Part shown: positions 63,109 through 64,000 of the stretch, one piece after another | Position numbering within the stretch: position 1 is the stretch's first letter | Layout: every line of letters begins with the position of its first letter | Program-made: the position numbers and the translations under genes | Origin: Bradyrhizobium prioriisuperbiae | GTDB lineage: Bacteria > Pseudomonadota > Alphaproteobacteria > Rhizobiales > Xanthobacteraceae | NCBI RefSeq assembly: GCF_032397745.1 | Contig: NZ_CP135921.1 | Coordinates: 496,001 to 560,000, forward strand | Reading direction: 5' to 3' | DNA length: 64,000 nt | Notes under the pieces: model-generated | Database searches by the model: none | What the model was told of the DNA's origin: nothing | Seen by the model: only the letters and a program-made list of their open reading frames with translations

Positions 63109-63381
63109 ATGACGAACCATCTGACGAGCCAAGAGACAATCCAGGATAACGGCGATCTGCGCCAAGATAACGTGGTGTATTTCTCGAAATCCCTGGAACT
63201 TCGCGCTAGGGCGCTCGAGGTCGCCCGACGCGCGCGCGCATGCCCCATCGGCCCCGCACGCAACAAGCTGCGACAGATTGCGCGGGCGCTCCGAGCCTTG
63301 GCGGATAATGAAGCCTGGCTGCACGGGCGGATCGAGCCGCGCAGACGGCAGTATGGTCGGCGCAACGCGCACGGTGCCTAG
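63109..63381 (+). CDS. Small hypothetical protein, Arg-rich
   Basis: A 90-residue ORF with a weak AGGACAG site upstream. The N-terminal part is polar (MTNHLTSQETIQDNGDLRQD); the rest is an Arg/Ala-rich helix-forming stretch (ARALEVARRARACPIGPARN, LRQIARALRALADNEAWLHG) ending in RRRQYGRR. I do not recognize a family. Codon use with G/C third positions in the second half supports coding, but the 285 bases upstream (62824-63108) contain no visible promoter. Medium-low confidence that it is a real gene. Confidence 0.45.
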   Translation: MTNHLTSQETIQDNGDLRQDNVVYFSKSLELRARALEVARRARACPIGPARNKLRQIARALRALADNEAWLHGRIEPRRRQYGRRNAHGA

Positions 63382-63731
63382 CCGGGTCAATCCTTCTTCG
63401 CGATCGATTGAGAGCCGGTGCCACGCCCATGAACGCTTGTCGAACAGGCCACGGGAATCGACACCGGAACGAACTCGGCTCTCCTCCAACGGGTAGACCG
63501 GCGTTAACTAAACTCTAAACCAGCTCCCCATCGGGAACCCACGCAAAAATTTGCATTTTTGCGGGGAACCTTTGCACCTGTAAGCCATTGTGCGTCATGC
63601 GGGAACTCGTTCGAGCTGGCTCGCATGACATTTCAATGGCAGGGCCACATGCTTTTGGGTCGATTGTCGGCAGACCATCCACTCCATTTCATTGCGGACA
63701 TTCCATAGAACCCAATGCAGGGGGAAAGTAG
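63382..63731. other. Intergenic region with a perfect AT-rich hairpin
   Basis: 350 bases upstream of the HAMP-protein gene. At 63542-63563 a perfect 9-bp stem CGCAAAAAT / ATTTTTGCG encloses TTGC, flanked by GGGAACC on both sides. It lies about 170 bases before the next start codon and could be a regulator site or leader structure. GGGGGAAAG at 63720-63728 is the ribosome site of the next gene. Confidence 0.45.
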
Positions 63732-64000
63732 ATGCAGAACGGCCTCGATCCGGGTCTGACCGCAGTTGATTCGTTGATACCATCCGAAGGCAATGGTCAG
63801 CATCTGGAAGCGCTGCTGGTCGCTCTGCAGGCGATGCGCGCGGGTGATTTCTCGGTACGGATGGCCGGCAATCAGTTCGGCATCGAAGGCAAGATCTCCG
63901 ATACCTTCAACGAGATCGTCGCGGCCAACGAGCGGATGGCAAAGCAGCTCGATCACGTTGGCCAGGTGGTCGGCCGCGAAGGCAAAACCCGACAACGCTT
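63732..64000 (+). CDS. HAMP-domain signalling protein, N-terminal part (cut by window end)
   Basis: The first 89 codons are visible. From ATG 63732 (GGGGGAAAG upstream) the protein reads MQNGLDPGLTAVDSLIPSEG, then LEALLVALQAMRAGDFSVRM and KISDTFNEIVAANERMAKQL, the amphipathic pattern of a HAMP domain, without any transmembrane helix before it. Large soluble hybrid histidine kinases with serial HAMP domains begin like this, so it is probably the start of such a kinase; the rest lies outside the window. Confidence 0.7.
   Translation, partial: MQNGLDPGLTAVDSLIPSEGNGQHLEALLVALQAMRAGDFSVRMAGNQFGIEGKISDTFNEIVAANERMAKQLDHVGQVVGREGKTRQR

Overview
The window is a GC-rich chromosomal segment of an alphaproteobacterium. 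Gene content and several families of palindromic repeats suggest the Bradyrhizobium/Rhodopseudomonas group (Nitrobacteraceae); this is inferred from remembered similarity, not from a search. I see no tRNA, rRNA, CRISPR array, transposase or phage gene. The only gene cut by a window edge is the last one.

Layout. 1-4.4 kb: uvrD-type helicase with an in-frame palindromic insert, a chloramphenicol phosphotransferase-like kinase, and a GntR/HutC regulator. 4.6-8.8 kb: operon of a fumarase-superfamily lyase, a dicarboxylate symporter and a class II fumarase, with a promoter and perfect palindromic operator in front. 8.8-13.4 kb: two tandem paralogous MFS transporters, a class II aldolase, and a divergent Crp/Fnr regulator. 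13.5-17.6 kb: cell-envelope genes (glycine-zipper protein, L,D-transpeptidase, MBOAT acyltransferase with an SGNH-like partner). 17.7-22 kb: exported M20 peptidase, then a module of flavin amine oxidase, cytochrome c and exported RidA. 22.3-25.8 kb: Tex and an orphan Bug-type binding protein. 26-30 kb: Rrf2 regulator, two NDH-2-like flavoproteins, a cupin, and a chimeric gene remnant.

30-43.5 kb: the most distinctive block, a 12-gene minus-strand amide-utilization cluster. In transcription order it encodes a cytoplasmic AmiC-like sensor, an ANTAR (AmiR-like) antiterminator, an attenuator leader with two hexaloop hairpins plus a strong terminator, a complete Urt/Fmd-type ABC transporter, aliphatic amidase AmiE, an NCS1 permease, an alpha/beta hydrolase, and a MoxR (CbbQ/NorQ) ATPase with its VWA (CbbO/NorD) partner. 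The last four genes suggest an extended amide or nitrogen pathway with a dedicated protein-remodelling pair whose client is unknown.

43.9-61.4 kb: a small Lys-rich protein, then an alpha-glucan/trehalose supercluster. malQ-glk runs divergently from glgE, treS-maltokinase fusion, glgB, glgX, treZ and treY. It joins the GlgE (maltose-1-phosphate), TreS and TreYZ routes. A possible general-stress (EcfG-type) promoter and tandem AT-rich 12-13 bp repeats lie upstream of glgE. 61.7-64 kb: a terpene-synthase-like protein with an altered NSE triad, a small ORF, and the start of a HAMP-domain signalling protein.

Repeats are a theme. Three copies of one element have stems that differ in sequence but stay paired. 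Other palindromic families sit inside uvrD (1065-1171), between convergent genes (17655-17735), and after tex (24687-24748).
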